64,000 nt of DNA, from assembly GCA_030490835.1 (NCBI GenBank), contig CM059972.1:7160264-7224263 (forward strand), given 5' to 3'. The DNA is from Annona cherimola (taxonomy: Eukaryota; Streptophyta; Magnoliopsida; Magnoliales; Annonaceae). Position 1 is the first letter of the stretch. Every line of letters begins with the position of its first letter. The position numbers were made by a program, and so were the translations under genes. Below, in pieces: positions 1 through 12,241 of the stretch. The notes beneath the pieces are model-generated. The model was not told the origin of the DNA and made no database searches. It saw only the letters and a list, made by a program, of their open reading frames with translations.

Positions 1-164
1 AACAACTCTATACACAATTACCAATTCAACTAATCTATCTATTTTAACTTTATTCCCTTTACTTTTCATCATTACTTCTACCATATTACACTATTTTTTA
101 CAACTTTAATAACTTTTAAGCAAAAATTTTTTATTAGAAGTTTTACTACTTCCTAGACACACCC
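1..164 (-). mobile_element. MITE family A, copy cut by window start
   Basis: Reverse-orientation copy of the AT-rich repeat best seen at 51075-51365. It reads through the same internal order of motifs and ends in CACACCC followed by TTA. The other end lies outside the window. It has no coding capacity. Confidence 0.6.
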
Positions 165-859
165 TTACTATTTGTTTCTATTATCATTCATGCCACCGCA
201 AAACTTTGCTCATTGCCAATATTCACGGTAACTATCTAAGAACTAAATTTGCATTTAGTAATGCGATGCACATTATATTGATTATTTACTGATCAACTAA
301 TTTCATCACATTTAAATTTTGTGTACCGGCATTGCGCATGCATCATTACGTTTAAACTGCAGCAATACATAATATGTATGAAAAAAATATTTAGGCCCAC
401 CACTCCACCGGTGGCTGTCGACTCTTCACAACGCGCATCCCAGAGTGTTACAGTTCAAGTCTGTCTCTCCCTCGAAAAAAAAAAAAAAAGAGGAGAGAGA
501 GAGAGAGAATGGTTTGTCTGTCAACTGGATTGGTGGTGCAGGGGAACAACTTCACGTGCATTTATTTTATTCAGCAATGACTAGTTGCCAGCAGGAACCA
601 AAATATTAGTGCGGCTCTTCTATTTTGGGTTCCATCTTCCGTGTATACAGGGGCTCAATCATATTTAAGTTCAACTACCAAAATTTGATAATTTCTGAAT
701 TTCTATACTTATTTATTACAACTTTTCAAAAATTATAAGTGAAATTTTTTATTTTTGAAAATGTTTAGAAAATATATTTATATTTAAAAAAGATTAGTTT
801 TAGTATATCAATTAATAAACTCTAGCATACATGAAAATTGAAAATATATATAATATACT
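165..859. other. Intergenic, no gene seen
   Basis: AT-rich DNA. A less AT-rich stretch at about 390-600 contains an A run and a GA-rich run (about 475-508). No start, splice pattern or protein similarity was recognised. Confidence 0.6.
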
Positions 860-1135
860 GGGGGCATGTTTGCTTCAAATCAATTTTTTTCAATCGAAAC
901 TTTTCGTTCTTTATAATTATTATATTTTTAATTATTTTTTCACATATTCATATATAACTACCTTCCTTTTCTATTATTTCTACACTACTATATAATTAAT
1001 TAATTTATTTTAACTTTATTTTATTTACTCATCATCATCATCCCTATTATATTACATCATTTTTTTACCAATTCAAAAACTTTTAGATGATTAAAAACTT
1101 TTCATCTGAAAGTTTTATCACTTATCAAACAAACG
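860..1135 (-). mobile_element. MITE family A, diverged copy
   Basis: Begins near GGGGCATGTTTG and ends near ATCAAACAAACG, with the family's internal motif order in reverse orientation. Boundaries are good to about 5-10 bp. Confidence 0.5.
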
Positions 1136-2164
1136 ATAAGTTTTATTAAAAACGTCATTGATTTTAAAAAATATAAAAAATCTACGATTCTCAAAAAATG
1201 ATAAAAATTGATACATATGTTAAATACACTTAGATTATTGGTGTATAAATTTTTTAAAAAAATTTAAAAAGGGATGCACGAGATCATGATCCATCATATT
1301 GCATACAATTACTCTATTTATTTTCCATTTTATTATAACTTTATCCCTATATTTCATTTCATTTCTAATTTTACTTCTACCATTTTCAAAATACTAAAAA
1401 TTTAAGGGGGGAAGGGGGTTTAATCATGATGCATGGGGCGAAATGAGGTGAAGTGGAAAATGTTTTATCCTTTCTATCTCCTTTCAAATTATTGAATAAT
1501 TCAACAATCTTATTTTTTTTAATTTTATCTTTACATTTCAAATATTTATTTTACAATCTTATACTTATTGTTATTTTATCAAACACACAAATTTTGAAAT
1601 ATTTTATTTTCTACTCCTTACCTCATCCTACAATCTTACAAAAATTCAACTTACTAAATGCGCTCATACTAAAATTTCAGCTACCATGTCTCTACACTTA
1701 CTTTTATTTTTAAAATCTTGATAAATCCTAATTTGAAAAAATTGAATTGATAATTAAATATGTTTATCATTTGGGTTGTTATTTTGAGGGCATTTGAAAG
1801 CATAATATCAATTTGTTAAAAATATGTAAATGTACTAATTCAGGGACTATTATAATAGCCCATCGATCATTTGTGATCAGGCTAAAAGTATTTTTTCATT
1901 TTAAAATTTTTCTATAAACTGATTAATATAAGTGAATATTCATGTGTTTAAGAGTCAAAATTATATATCGAAAAATGATAAATTTTTATTTATAAACTAA
2001 ATACATTTATATTAATAGATTTATAAAAAATTAAAATTTAAAAAATATAATTTCTTACCATCGTGAATTACCTTTCATTTTAAACCATTTTAGACCGGTC
2101 TGAAATAAAACTACCATCATAGCAGGCTATTTATATTCCATAAAGACGACAAGTCGTTATAAAG
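1136..2164. other. Intergenic, repeat fragments
   Basis: AT-rich. About 1195-1265 resembles one arm of the foldback family D seen at 24145-24534 and 55188-55452 (shared TTAAATACACTT-type motif). No gene was recognised. Confidence 0.5.
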
Positions 2165-2453
2165 AGTGTGTTTGGCTGAATATAATTAATGTTAACCAAA
2201 AATTTTCAATTTAAAATTTTTCACTGTCGATCAACACCTTATTTTTTTATTTTTATTTTCACTTTTTCCTACACAAACAATCATCTTTTTCAATTATTTT
2301 CACACAACTATCTATGAAACTAACATATTTATTTTAACTTTATTCTCTTTACATCTCATCAATATTCCTATCATATTACATTATTTTCTATCAGTTCGAC
2401 AATTTTTATTACGAAAACAATTCATCATAAAATTTTATCCAAAAAAACACCCC
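2165..2453 (-). mobile_element. MITE family A copy
   Basis: Starts with GTGTGTTTGG and ends with AACACCCC, which are inverted termini of the family. The internal motifs are in reverse orientation. The length of about 289 bp matches the intact copies of 291-292 bp. Confidence 0.65.
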
Positions 2454-2828
2454 AGCTGTTAGGATTTGGTGAGAATACGACGAAGGTACGATGGGATTGC
2501 AGGCAAATTGCGGAGAGATGAATGGCGTGGTATGGTGGGCCGGTGGCAAACCGATCGTACGTCCTTTGTTGTAACTCCAACTGAAGCGGGAATGGATGAA
2601 AGTTGAAAGCAGAACCGACGGGATTTTTGGCACCTAGCTCCCGGCTCCTCCGACGTCCCAGCCTTCGAGTCCGGCTTGCCGACCGCAGTCAGGTTGATGG
2701 TATTCCAACGGGAAAATGGGGCCCACCAACCTCGACCATTAGCCACGGCGGGCAAGTCTGGGGGCATATCATGTCTTTCCCTGCAATGAACTAATGATGT
2801 AATGTCGCCCGTGAGTCCACGCACCCCT
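2454..2828. other. GC-richer island between MITEs, no gene assigned
   Basis: This stretch is clearly richer in G+C than its neighbours. It allows short overlapping ORFs on both strands (for example 121 codons on the minus strand), but none shows a recognisable domain, start context or splice pattern. It could be a relic of low-copy DNA or of a lost promoter. Confidence 0.4.
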
Positions 2829-3503
2829 TTAATTTTTCAAAAAAAATTTCATGGCATTCATTTTAATTTTTTAAGATCCAAACGCTTTTACAAAATTCAC
2901 TTTCGTGTTTGTTTATTATTCCAAAATTTATATATAGGGCACGTCTGATATTGGGAGAAAAACTGGATGAAAAACCTTTAGTGAATTTTTTTTAAAAGAG
3001 AGTTGAATAATTCTATAATATAATAAAGGTAATAATTGGAAGCTGAAAAATAAAGTTAAAATAAAAATGACGTCTATGATTAATTATTATCTAATCAATT
3101 CATTTTATTTAATATAAATTGTTTAACTATGAGACTAAGTTTCATCCAAATCAAATATGTATATATACCACATTTGTTCGAAAATATATATTCATATGTA
3201 AATTAAGAAAAATGCTTAGATTCATTCGCGCATGTATTAAAAAGTAGTAATAAATTATGAGATCATTTATACACATAATAGTAATATTGCTTATGGTTTA
3301 GATATTAAAAATACTATTTAAAATTTTTTAATATTAAATTATTTTATTACGTTGATTTCACACATTTATAGATGAAGTACATATATAGTGATACTAAACA
3401 AATGAGAGAGTTATCACAATAATATAAATGATAGTAAATACAATATATTGGGAGGTTTTTTTACCAATCATTGAGATATTAAAAATAAATGAAGTTATAT
3501 GTA
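2829..3503. other. Intergenic, AT-rich
   Basis: No gene seen. About 2940-3080 looks like a decayed partial copy of MITE family A in forward orientation. Confidence 0.45.
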
Positions 3504-3795
3504 GTGTGTGTTTGGGAAGTTGTAAAACTTTTGATGAAAAGTTTTTTATTTAAAAGTTGTAAAATTAGTAGAAAACGATGTGATATTGTATGGGTAACGA
3601 TGATGAGTAAAGAGAACAAATTTAAAATAAATAGATTAGTTGTATTGGTAGTTGTGTAGAAATGATTGAAAAGTAAGGTTGTTGTATAGAAAGATGTGTA
3701 AAAAATAATTAAAAAATAAGTAGTTATAGAGAGTAAAAAAGTTTTATATTGAAAAGTTTTAACTTGACAACTTTTGTAAATTGTCAAATACACCC
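3504..3795 (+). mobile_element. MITE family A, near-complete copy
   Basis: Starts GTGTGTGTTTGG and ends CAAATACACCC, giving imperfect terminal inverted repeats (TIRs). Both sides carry GTA (3501-3503 and 3796-3798), a possible 3-bp target-site duplication. The element is 292 bp and non-coding. Structure and size fit a Tourist-like (PIF/Harbinger) MITE; the superfamily is inferred. Confidence 0.7.
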
Positions 3796-5709
3796 GTAGA
3801 AGAGAATTTTCATTATAATATAAATAACACTTGTAATATAAATGACGCCAAATATAATAGATGAAATGAATTTTTCATCAACTATGGAGATATTAAAAAT
3901 AAATATAATTACATTAAGAGGAGTTCCATGAAATAGAGCCCTATAAAATAATTGTATAAAACGATGTAAAATATTGAAAGTCATGGTAGTTGGGCAATTA
4001 AAATGTCCAATTAAGTAGAAAATAATGCAATAAATGATGTATTTTTTTTCATTCTTCCCATAGTACCATACATGCCTATATTGAAACTAATTATATTACA
4101 TATTTACTTTTTATTTTTTATAGTTATATATTCGGCCTCAATTGTTGTTAGCTATTAAAACTATGTTGTAAAATTGCGAATCTTATAAGTGCATCTGTCG
4201 GATGGTTGAGATGGACTCCACGAGAATTGACATAGGGTTAAGGAAGGTTGAGATGGACTCCACGAGAATTGACATAGGGTTAAGGAAGGTTCGTAGTAAT
4301 ACAATATGTGTTTCAAAGAGTCCGGGACAAGTTCCAAAGACGATGATACAAATTAAGAGGGCACCGAACAAGCCCCCGGGGGGTTTCGTCAAAAAGTAAG
4401 AGTGTTGTTAGAGATTGAATATAAAGGGTAGAAGACGTAGAATGAGTATAAGCATAGTCCGAGTAGAGTTCTCGTAAACTTTAAAGAAATAATTTCTTAC
4501 TCATAGTAATATTGAATGTTTAAGTAGAGTGAGAATGTACCTATGTTTATAGCTTATATTTCTTAATCATAGGATAGATTTGAAGGCTAAGGTTAGAGAA
4601 CATGGTGAGATGGTGGTTTGTGAACCTTTCTTTGAGTTCATGCATTATACCGCATGCAAGGTTTAGATTTTTCTGTATATTTGATCATTCCTGCATCCCT
4701 GCATATGTGGATCTCAAGTCAACTTGATTTTTTGGCATCATAAACGAACAAGAGAACGAGGAAATTTTTTTTGTAGACAAACAGATAAGTGATTGATGAG
4801 TGAGGCAGGAGTCGAGCAACGCAACCGAAAACATTCCTGCTTGATGGCGATGACTCAATACAAGAGGTAGGACTTCAGAGTTGCGTACATGCGACAGCCA
4901 TAGTTGTCATCTTCACCTCGAACTATGGTTGATAACACGCCGGTGGTTATGTATAGACTTTAGTTGGGTAGAATTATGTTTTTATATTTCTCCAGTTCGT
5001 AAGATAAATTTATTCATTATTTCACAGTATGTCCAAGTTTAATTACTTTATAACCAATATCAAATTATATTCTTTTCGATGAGTGCATTTGGTAAATAAA
5101 AAAATGCAAGAAAAGGAAAAATGTAAAAAAAAGTAAGAAAATAATATAACATGATATTGACAATAATTTTCGGTAAAAAAAATAAATAGTCTAGCTATAT
5201 GAAAATATGAGAAAATAAATAATTATACAAAATGTGTTGAAATTTTTTGAAACTTTTTTATATTTCTAATTTTCTATTGTCAACCGTGCCCTTAAGATAT
5301 GTCTGGGAAGTTAGTAAAAAAACCATAAAATAAAAGGTTTTGACAGAAATGTTTTTAAAAACGAGAAAAAATAGTACGACATAACAGTGGCAATGTTCAC
5401 AAATAAAGAAAATAAAATAATATTGATAAAGATGAAAGTAATTAAAATAATATGGTAACCATATAAAAATATACTGACACGCGATCGAAGAACATGATAG
5501 AAACAATAGGAACAAAGTTTTGAGTGCGTATGTGTGTGTGTGTTTTTTTCTGCTGTTGTTGATGAACACTAGTAATTTTGTACATTGGCTCGTCCGCTTG
5601 CCAGCTGGCCCGAGGGTCGTGACAGTGGGATGCGTGAGTTCACCCATGTCCGAGCCAGTCAACCATGTCTCGTGCAGAGTGGACAACGGAAAATCAACCA
5701 TGCAAGCCG
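3796..5709. other. Intergenic, no gene seen
   Basis: AT-rich with a mixed-composition part at about 4180-4950, which includes the 42-bp tandem duplication at 4204-4287, and a GC-richer piece at about 5575-5720. Short ORFs lack recognisable domains. Confidence 0.5.
4204..4287. repeat. 42-bp perfect tandem duplication
   Basis: The unit starting GGTTGAGATGGACTCC is repeated once with period 42 and no mismatch. A multiple of three keeps it open in a 65-codon frame, but no gene was recognised there. Confidence 0.9.
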
Positions 5710-6545
5710 TGTGTGTTGTTTTAAATAAAACTTTTCATATAAAATATTTTAATCTAAAATTGTTCACTCTCCATGAATATTTAAAATTTTAATTATCTAT
5801 TCGCATCTTCTCGTACAAATTAACATATTTTTTATTATTTATACACAATTATCTATAAACTAATCTATCCATTTTATCTTTATTTTTATATTTATCATCA
5901 CCATCTTAATGATATCACATCATTTTATTTTATTTTAATAATTTTTTGCACAAAAACTTTTTCAATAAAAAAATTTATCACTCATAAAAAATTCGAACTA
6001 AAACAAGTCAATTTAAAAATTTTCACTGTCACAGGCACCGTACTTTTAATTATTTTTTTTATGAATTATCATACTTTTTAATCATTTTTATCTAATACTT
6101 ATACCACTAACATATCTATTTTAATTTTATTTTATTTACTCATCGTCATTATTCATATAATATTGCATTATTTTATTCATTTTAAAAAACTTTTATATTT
6201 AAAACCTTTTATTCAAAATTTTATCACTTTCTAAACATGCCATAACTATGCGCATTTGTTTCAATGTAAAAAGTTTTAAATTTAATTTTTTTTATTATTC
6301 ACAACTATTATATTTCTAATTAATTTTCATATATTTTCGTATAAGCTATCACATTTTTCAATAATTTATACATAACCGCCAATAAAATTAACTTATCTAT
6401 TTTAATTTTATTTTTTTCATTATCATGCCTTTCATATTACTTCGTTTTTATTATTTTAAATACTTTTATGCAAAAACTTTTTATCACTTCTCAATACATC
6501 CTGCATTGCATACATAGCGGTGGGAAAAAATAAAAATTATTTCAA

Positions 6546-7073
6546 GGGCATGCTTAGAAAGTACTAAAACTTTCGATGAAAAACTTTTTGTGCAGTATTT
6601 TTTAAATAAAATAAAATTGATGTGATATAATAAGAACAACAACGATGAGTAAAGAGAATGATGATATATTTGACAATAAAAAATGTCAAGCTAAAATTGT
6701 TTGATCTATAATTTTTCACTTTTCATAAATACCATATTTTGAATCATTTATTCAAATCTTTCTATACAACTAACATAATTTTCTATCATTCATACATAAC
6801 TCCTCATACAGCCAACTTATCTATTTTAGCTTTATTTCTTTTATTACTTGCTATTATACATATCATATTACGATATTTTCTTATAATTAAAAAATTTTGT
6901 ATATCAAGAGCTCTTCATCTAAAATTTTTTCAAATTCACCCTAAAGTTAAAATAAATGGATTAGATGTATGAATGTTGTGCATAAATTATCGAAAAGTAT
7001 AGTAGTTGTACAGAAAATTGAAAAATATGATAATTGTGAATAATGAAAATTTTGTTGGTTTAACAAGCACACC
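6546..7073 (+). mobile_element. MITE family A host copy split by a second MITE
   Basis: The left half (6546-6661) reads through the family motifs up to GATGAGTAAAGAGAA. The right half (6942-7073) resumes with AAGTTAAAATAAATGG, exactly the next motif in the intact copies at 3504 and 51075. The intervening 280 bp is a second element. Confidence 0.75.
6662..6941 (-). mobile_element. MITE family A inserted inside another family A copy
   Basis: Begins TGATATATTTGACAA and ends CAAATTCACCC, in the opposite orientation to its host. It is flanked by TGA (6659-6661) and TAA (6942-6944), consistent with a mutated 3-bp duplication. Length 280 bp. Confidence 0.75.
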
Positions 7074-7610
7074 TTGTGTTGAAAGTGATAAAACTTTTGG
7101 TGTGTTTTTTTTTTGTTTAAAAGTTGTCGAAATATAGGAAATGATATAATATAGGGGATGTAATAATAAGGATTACAGATAATAAAGTTAAAACATATAT
7201 ATTAGATGTATGAGTAGTTGTATATAAATTATTTAAAAATTAGATAGTTGTATAAGAATAAGTTAAAAATATAAAAATATAATAGTTGTGATGTTGAAAA
7301 GTTTGATATTGAAATGTTTTAGTTTAAAAAGTTTCTTGTATAAATAAACACTCCCTGAACGTAAAACTCTTGGATGAAGAAATTTAAAATTATAATAAAA
7401 TAATTTGATGTGATGAGGGCAATGATGAATATAATAAAGTTAAAATTGACAAATTAATTGTATGTGTATTTGCGTAAAAATAATTAAAAATATGATAGTT
7501 GTGTAGTAAAATGTAAAAAATAATTAAAAATATGGTAACTAAAAAAATAAAAAAATTTAGATTGAAATATTTTGGTTTGAAATTTTTTTACTATTACCAA
7601 AGCATACCAT

Positions 7611-8615
7611 ATATTTAAAAATTATAGTGTTGTCATAAATCTTACTTTAATATGTATAACAAGATGATATTCATATAATTTTTAATATATATTTATTTAC
7701 ATTTATTTGAAATATATTTATCAAATCTATTACATAATGGGTAAATTAAATAAGTTTCTATATGTTTTAAAATATATTTATATCATTTAATATAAAAATA
7801 ATTCATAAAATATATATTGAACATATATTAGTAATTTAGATTGGTTCCAAGTACCTGCCTATCGGAACCTACCACATCCTAATTGAGCTAAATAATTTTT
7901 TTATTCGAAATCTGCCATGTCCATTTTTATGGTATTTAATGGAACAATCCACGTGTATTATACCTAAGTTGCACCCTTCGGTATTGGAAAGTCAATTTGG
8001 ATTAAACTTTCTAGTTTCTTACAACAAACGATATGAAAATCATGTTGATTGAAAACTTAAATTAATTTTAATAATGCAAGTTCCCTAGGGCTATTGTGGC
8101 TAAATATAAATAGCGTTTGGTAACATGCATAAGAAAAGAAGTGAACAATGTTTAAAAATTATGAGAATAATGTAATATGTTAAAAGGTAAAATATGAATA
8201 AATAAGGTAGTCATGTAAAAAAATAATTGAAATATGTGAAAAAGTAATCGAAACACAAGAAAAAAAAAAAAGAAATATACCAGTGCAAGTGTTAACAATG
8301 GTAACATGATCGAGATGCATGAAAAAAATAAGTTTCTCATTCTTTTCTTCATAAATGAAAGTTTCAAGCAATATAGGTTTATTAAATGAAATTCGTATAA
8401 GACGAGATTTTTTTTCACTTTTAAGATGGATTTTTAAATTTTGGACGCAAGTTTTTATATCTTCAATAATATATACGAATAGGTTCCAAATGTTTTACCA
8501 AATGCAAACAAAAACTTTGAGCATTTACAAATCAACATGCAAGGAAATATTATCCTATTTTTTAATTATGATTATGATCACTGTATTGTTTGAACATTCT
8601 AGAAAAAAATTACAA
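7611..8615. other. Intergenic, no gene seen
   Basis: AT-rich. It includes CCTAAGTTGCACCC at about 7965, similar to the right end of the TIR element at 51677-52531, and a possible small repeat beginning with a GTTTGGTAACATGC motif at about 8116. No coding signal. Confidence 0.45.
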
Positions 8616-8822
8616 TCAAAATGTCCAAAATGGAATTGGATAGTGGTTGGTCGGTCACAACGGCCCATATAAGAATCTTGGATGCTGTCGAGCGTGGGTT
8701 TGACTCCCATAGTCACTATTTTCTGTAGTTTAAGAGCAATGACTTCTCTCGTTAAGAGTTAGGACCTTGTAGTCTTCTCTTCTCTTGTTGATATTAGGAG
8801 CTTGTAGTCTTTTTTTTTTTTT
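8616..8822 (+). mobile_element. tRNA-derived SINE with T tail
   Basis: A perfect 10-bp direct repeat AAAATTACAA flanks the segment (8606-8615 and 8823-8832). Inside are a box A-like TAGTGGTTGGTCGG (about 8641) and a box B-like GGTTTGACTCC (about 8697), the internal RNA polymerase III promoter arrangement of tRNA-derived SINEs. The 3' end is a run of T. A motif ending CTTGTAGTCTT is repeated near the tail. Some grass SINEs (p-SINE1, Au) also end in T; membership in a named family was not tested. Confidence 0.65.
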
Positions 8823-8830
8823 AAAATTAC

Positions 8831-8907
8831 AAATTATCTTCAAACTTAATCACAATATAAGTTAAAAAAATTAGAAATTATCTTCAAACTTAATCACAAT
8901 ATAAGTT
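8831..8907. repeat. Two copies of a 33-bp unit, period 44
   Basis: The unit starting AAATTATCTTCAAACTTAAT occurs at 8831-8863 and 8875-8907 without mismatch, immediately after the SINE. Confidence 0.85.
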
Positions 8908-9798
8908 GAGATATAATGTAAATATATACTAATAACAGTTGTTCAAAATGGGAGCACACGGACTGCATCTTACAACGTGCAGTATAAGCCTTCTGCAAGC
9001 ATGTGGGAAATTATAAAATCATAAACTTGAAAATGTATCATCCGAATTTAATTGAGACGCGTGAGCAAACTTACGAAATCGATCACGTTTGACTAGATTT
9101 GATCAAGTTGTCCAAGGCTTAATAGATTTTAAATGCATTTGAAAATGCATTGATAAATATAAACGAGTAGTGTAGTTGCTGCTAGACGGATATACATCCA
9201 TGGGCTTTACTAAAATAAAAAGATTAATGGTTCTTGACTAGAATTACTGGGGTTATTGAATGCGGGTAGGAGCTTGATTCAGCTTTTTACAGCGTTATAG
9301 AATTTGATTAATTGACCTTAATCGAATTTGAGAAATTTTAAAATTACAAATATGACTAGTTTAATTAAGCTTGATCAAGATTTACGGAAACGAAGATTTT
9401 GCATTTCGTCTCATCTGGATGAATTTTGTTCACAGAGCCTCCCTAATTCCCAAAGTCGAATGGATGACAGCAGGCACAATAAATTCCAAATTGGATCCAA
9501 AAGCCGATGGGCTGCAGTAAGTCAATAAAGCCCCGCAGGCACGTAATTGAGTCCCCATTCGGCCAAAAGCACGTTTATAAGTTTGTTTTCTGTGCTTGGA
9601 TAATTAACAAATTTGCTTATTAGCTCTTAGAAAACAAGAAAAATTAACTAATTAAGCGAACATTTACGTTGGCGTCAAGCTACAGTAACCAGCTTCTCGT
9701 AAGGAGAAAACAATATGTTCAGAGGATGGGTCTAACCGGGCCAAGATAGCCAGAAATTAGAGGGACGAATATGAAATTCTCAGAACATTAGGTTAAGG
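8908..9798. other. Upstream flank of SPK1
   Basis: No gene seen. The sequence becomes less AT-rich towards the SPK1 leader and presumably includes distal promoter DNA. No specific element could be assigned. Confidence 0.4.
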
Positions 9799-9827
9799 AA
9801 AAAAAAAAAAAAAAAAAAAAAAAAAAC
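9799..9827. repeat. Poly(A) tract of 29 bp
   Basis: Uninterrupted A run upstream of the SPK1 leader. It is a likely length-variable site and possibly nucleosome-depleted promoter DNA. Confidence 0.8.
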
Positions 9828-9849
9828 TGTCAACATCCAGCTAAGCTCT

Positions 9850-12241
9850 GCTCGGCGCGCGAGCAGAGAGAGAGAGGGGTTTGGGTTTGGTGGAGGCCGG
9901 CTCCTGATCTTTGCTGCAATCTCAAGGGACAGCGCCTAATTCCCACTCACGAAACCCTTCCCGTTTCTACATTTCCATTTCTCCAATCCCTTTCTCCGCA
10001 ACTATCAAATCCCACATTCCTATTTCCTCAGCTTCACATAGCAGAAGCTGCCGCAGACACTGGGGGAAAAACCAGTTGGAAAAAAACTGAAATCCTTGTG
10101 CTTCTTTCCACTCAATCTTGAACTCTCTGTGTCTCTATTTCGACCTTCGTTTCTGCAGTAGCGGAAGAGCAGCAAGCATTACTTCGTAGTCCACCCAATG
10201 GCGACGCCGTCGGGATCGCCGGTTTCTAGGGTTTCTGTTTCCGGATTTCTGTGGATCTGCTCTTTCTTGTCCTAGCCCAGGCATAGCTGCCAGCTGCAGT
10301 CTGTTCTCGGTTCAGCTCTTGGACAAAAGGGTAAGCTTTTCCTCCTGGGAGGAATGCCTTTCGACTTCTGCTACTTTTGTTCGCTTGGTTTATGCAAATG
10401 CTGCTTCCTTTTTGCCCCTTTTCGGGTTGTTCCGAGTGCAGCTGTCTGTGTGGACTTTACGCTGAGAATGGGAGAGTTGCGGAGGCCAGCAGTAGTTATA
10501 GTTCGGGGTCAGAAAGAAGTCTGGTTGTTTGGGGGTAGCTTAGTTGCTCCAATCTTTGCTTTAATGTAGCTATTGGAGAAGCTTGTGTTGAGCCATTACA
10601 TGATTAAATGTGAAGTCGAATTGTTGGAATTTTATTTTTTAAAAAAGAAGTTTCTACAAGTCGAATAATGGTTATGCATATGTGTGTGCGCGCGCGCGCT
10701 GTGTCAAGACGCTGCAAAACTGCAAAAAGTAATGCTGGTCAACCTGCATGGGACTTTCGGATAAAAAAGACCAGCGTTTTTGAATTTTAATTAGGCTGAA
10801 CCATACTATGCATGAGTCGAGTTGATTTTTTGTGTTAAACACCTCACAATCATTTCTTGCTAGAACAGTTCTTTGTCAAAAACTGTGGGGGAGTTTTGAG
10901 GGTTAGATGTTTGAACCTATGAGCCCTACGAGCTGGGCTTGTTCTTTGTCAATGACTGCGGGGAGAGTTTGGATGGTTTGATATTTAAGCCTAATGAGTA
11001 GGGCCTGTTTTGTGCTCAAGGCCAAAAAACTTGAGTTGGATTTCAGCATCTGTGGAGGTTCCTTTCATTCAGTTGTGCTGAAGCTGTTATTGCAGAAGCA
11101 TTATGACTTACTACTTGCCAGTCTATCTCTATTTTCTTCTTCTCAAATATTGGTTTTTTCTTGCCATGTCTGCATGGGAGTTTTAGGTGGACATATTGCA
11201 ATGCCGAAGAATAGGACTGGTGGATTAATAAAGCCCTAACAAATGTACTTTCCTCTTATTCTTGAAGATTTTTTTTTTCCTTGTCACATCTGGTGGTGGG
11301 AACGTTTTTTTGGTGGTGGGGGACTCGTGCGCAGGAATGGATGATATATAATGATTTTGAAGAATAGGAATGGTGGATCAGAAAAGTACTAACAAATACA
11401 AGGGTCATTTTTGGAGTGGCGAATGAATAATAATAGTTGCTGTATGTTTGTATCAGAGGTTGGCTATGAGCTTGTGCTTTTTTGCATTGGCGGTAAATGA
11501 ATCAATGATGCCTTTGTGAGAAAGATCCTAGGGCATGCCACTTGTTGATAATGTACGTAGCTTTTGAGGATGCTTTTAAACACAAATATTTTTAACCTGT
11601 TGGACTAAAATGAAGTGTATGGAATTACAAGATGATAAATATAAGAGTTTTAATGTTAAAGCAAGAGTTACAAAAATGATGATTTTCAGTATCTTGTTTC
11701 ATCCACGAGGATGAGGAGATGATGCAGATGTCATGGAATTGGATTCGGGTAGAAAAGGACACACCTCTATAGTACCATTGCATGTTCTCTTGGAAAAACT
11801 TTAATGGTTACTTGGATAGGATATTATATACATGCATATATGACCATGGATAGTGTCACAAATGATGGATGATGAAGGAATAACACTTCCTTAGGAGTTC
11901 TTATAAAGCAGATCCTGATGTTACTTTTGGTAATTGAAAGGAGGAGACAATTAGAATTAGATGTTCTTAAAGCAACTACAGAGTAGAACCGCAGGTAATT
12001 GGATAAGGGAAAGGGAACTTAGAGCATATAGTTTCTGGAAACTAACAATTGTACTGTTAAAAATGGGATGGTTGCACCAGGATGTTTGACAGAAGTTGGA
12101 GGTGTGTATTTACCTGGGTATGCAGAAGCATTGCCTATGATAAAATTGATAATGAGCTATTTGATGTCATATCATGATCTTTCCTCTTTGGGTTTCTCAG
12201 GAAATCATTTGATATTCTCTCTAAAATGTTTTTTTCAGGCA
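9850..12241 (+). other. SPK1: SPK1 5' leader: untranslated exon and long leader intron
   Basis: A GA-rich and CT-rich leader runs from about 9850 to a donor AAAAGG|GTAAGC at 10330/10331. The acceptor TTTTTTTCAG lies at 12238, three bases before the start codon, so the leader intron is about 1.9 kb. Plant genes with broad expression often have a long leader intron; an enhancing role here is inference. The transcription start was not located. A short (TG)n(CG)n tract lies at about 10679-10700. Confidence 0.65.

Larger units (their letters stand above)
5710..7610. repeat. Head-to-tail and nested array of MITE family A
   Basis: At least six family A copies abut here. Approximate limits are 5710-5997 (-), 5998-6240 (-), 6245-6500 (-), 6546-7073 (+, split by another copy), 7076-7355 (+) and 7356-7610 (+). 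They are diverged from each other, so this looks like repeated insertion into the same area rather than recent tandem amplification. Confidence 0.65.

Noticed and set aside
2459..2824. 121-codon minus-strand ORF
   Set aside because: Overlaps other frames of similar length in a GC-richer island; no domain, no splice logic, no start support.
3479..3793. 104-codon minus-strand ORF at 3.5-3.8 kb
   Set aside because: Coincides with a family A MITE; the Thr/Phe/Leu-rich frame is a product of its AT-rich sequence.
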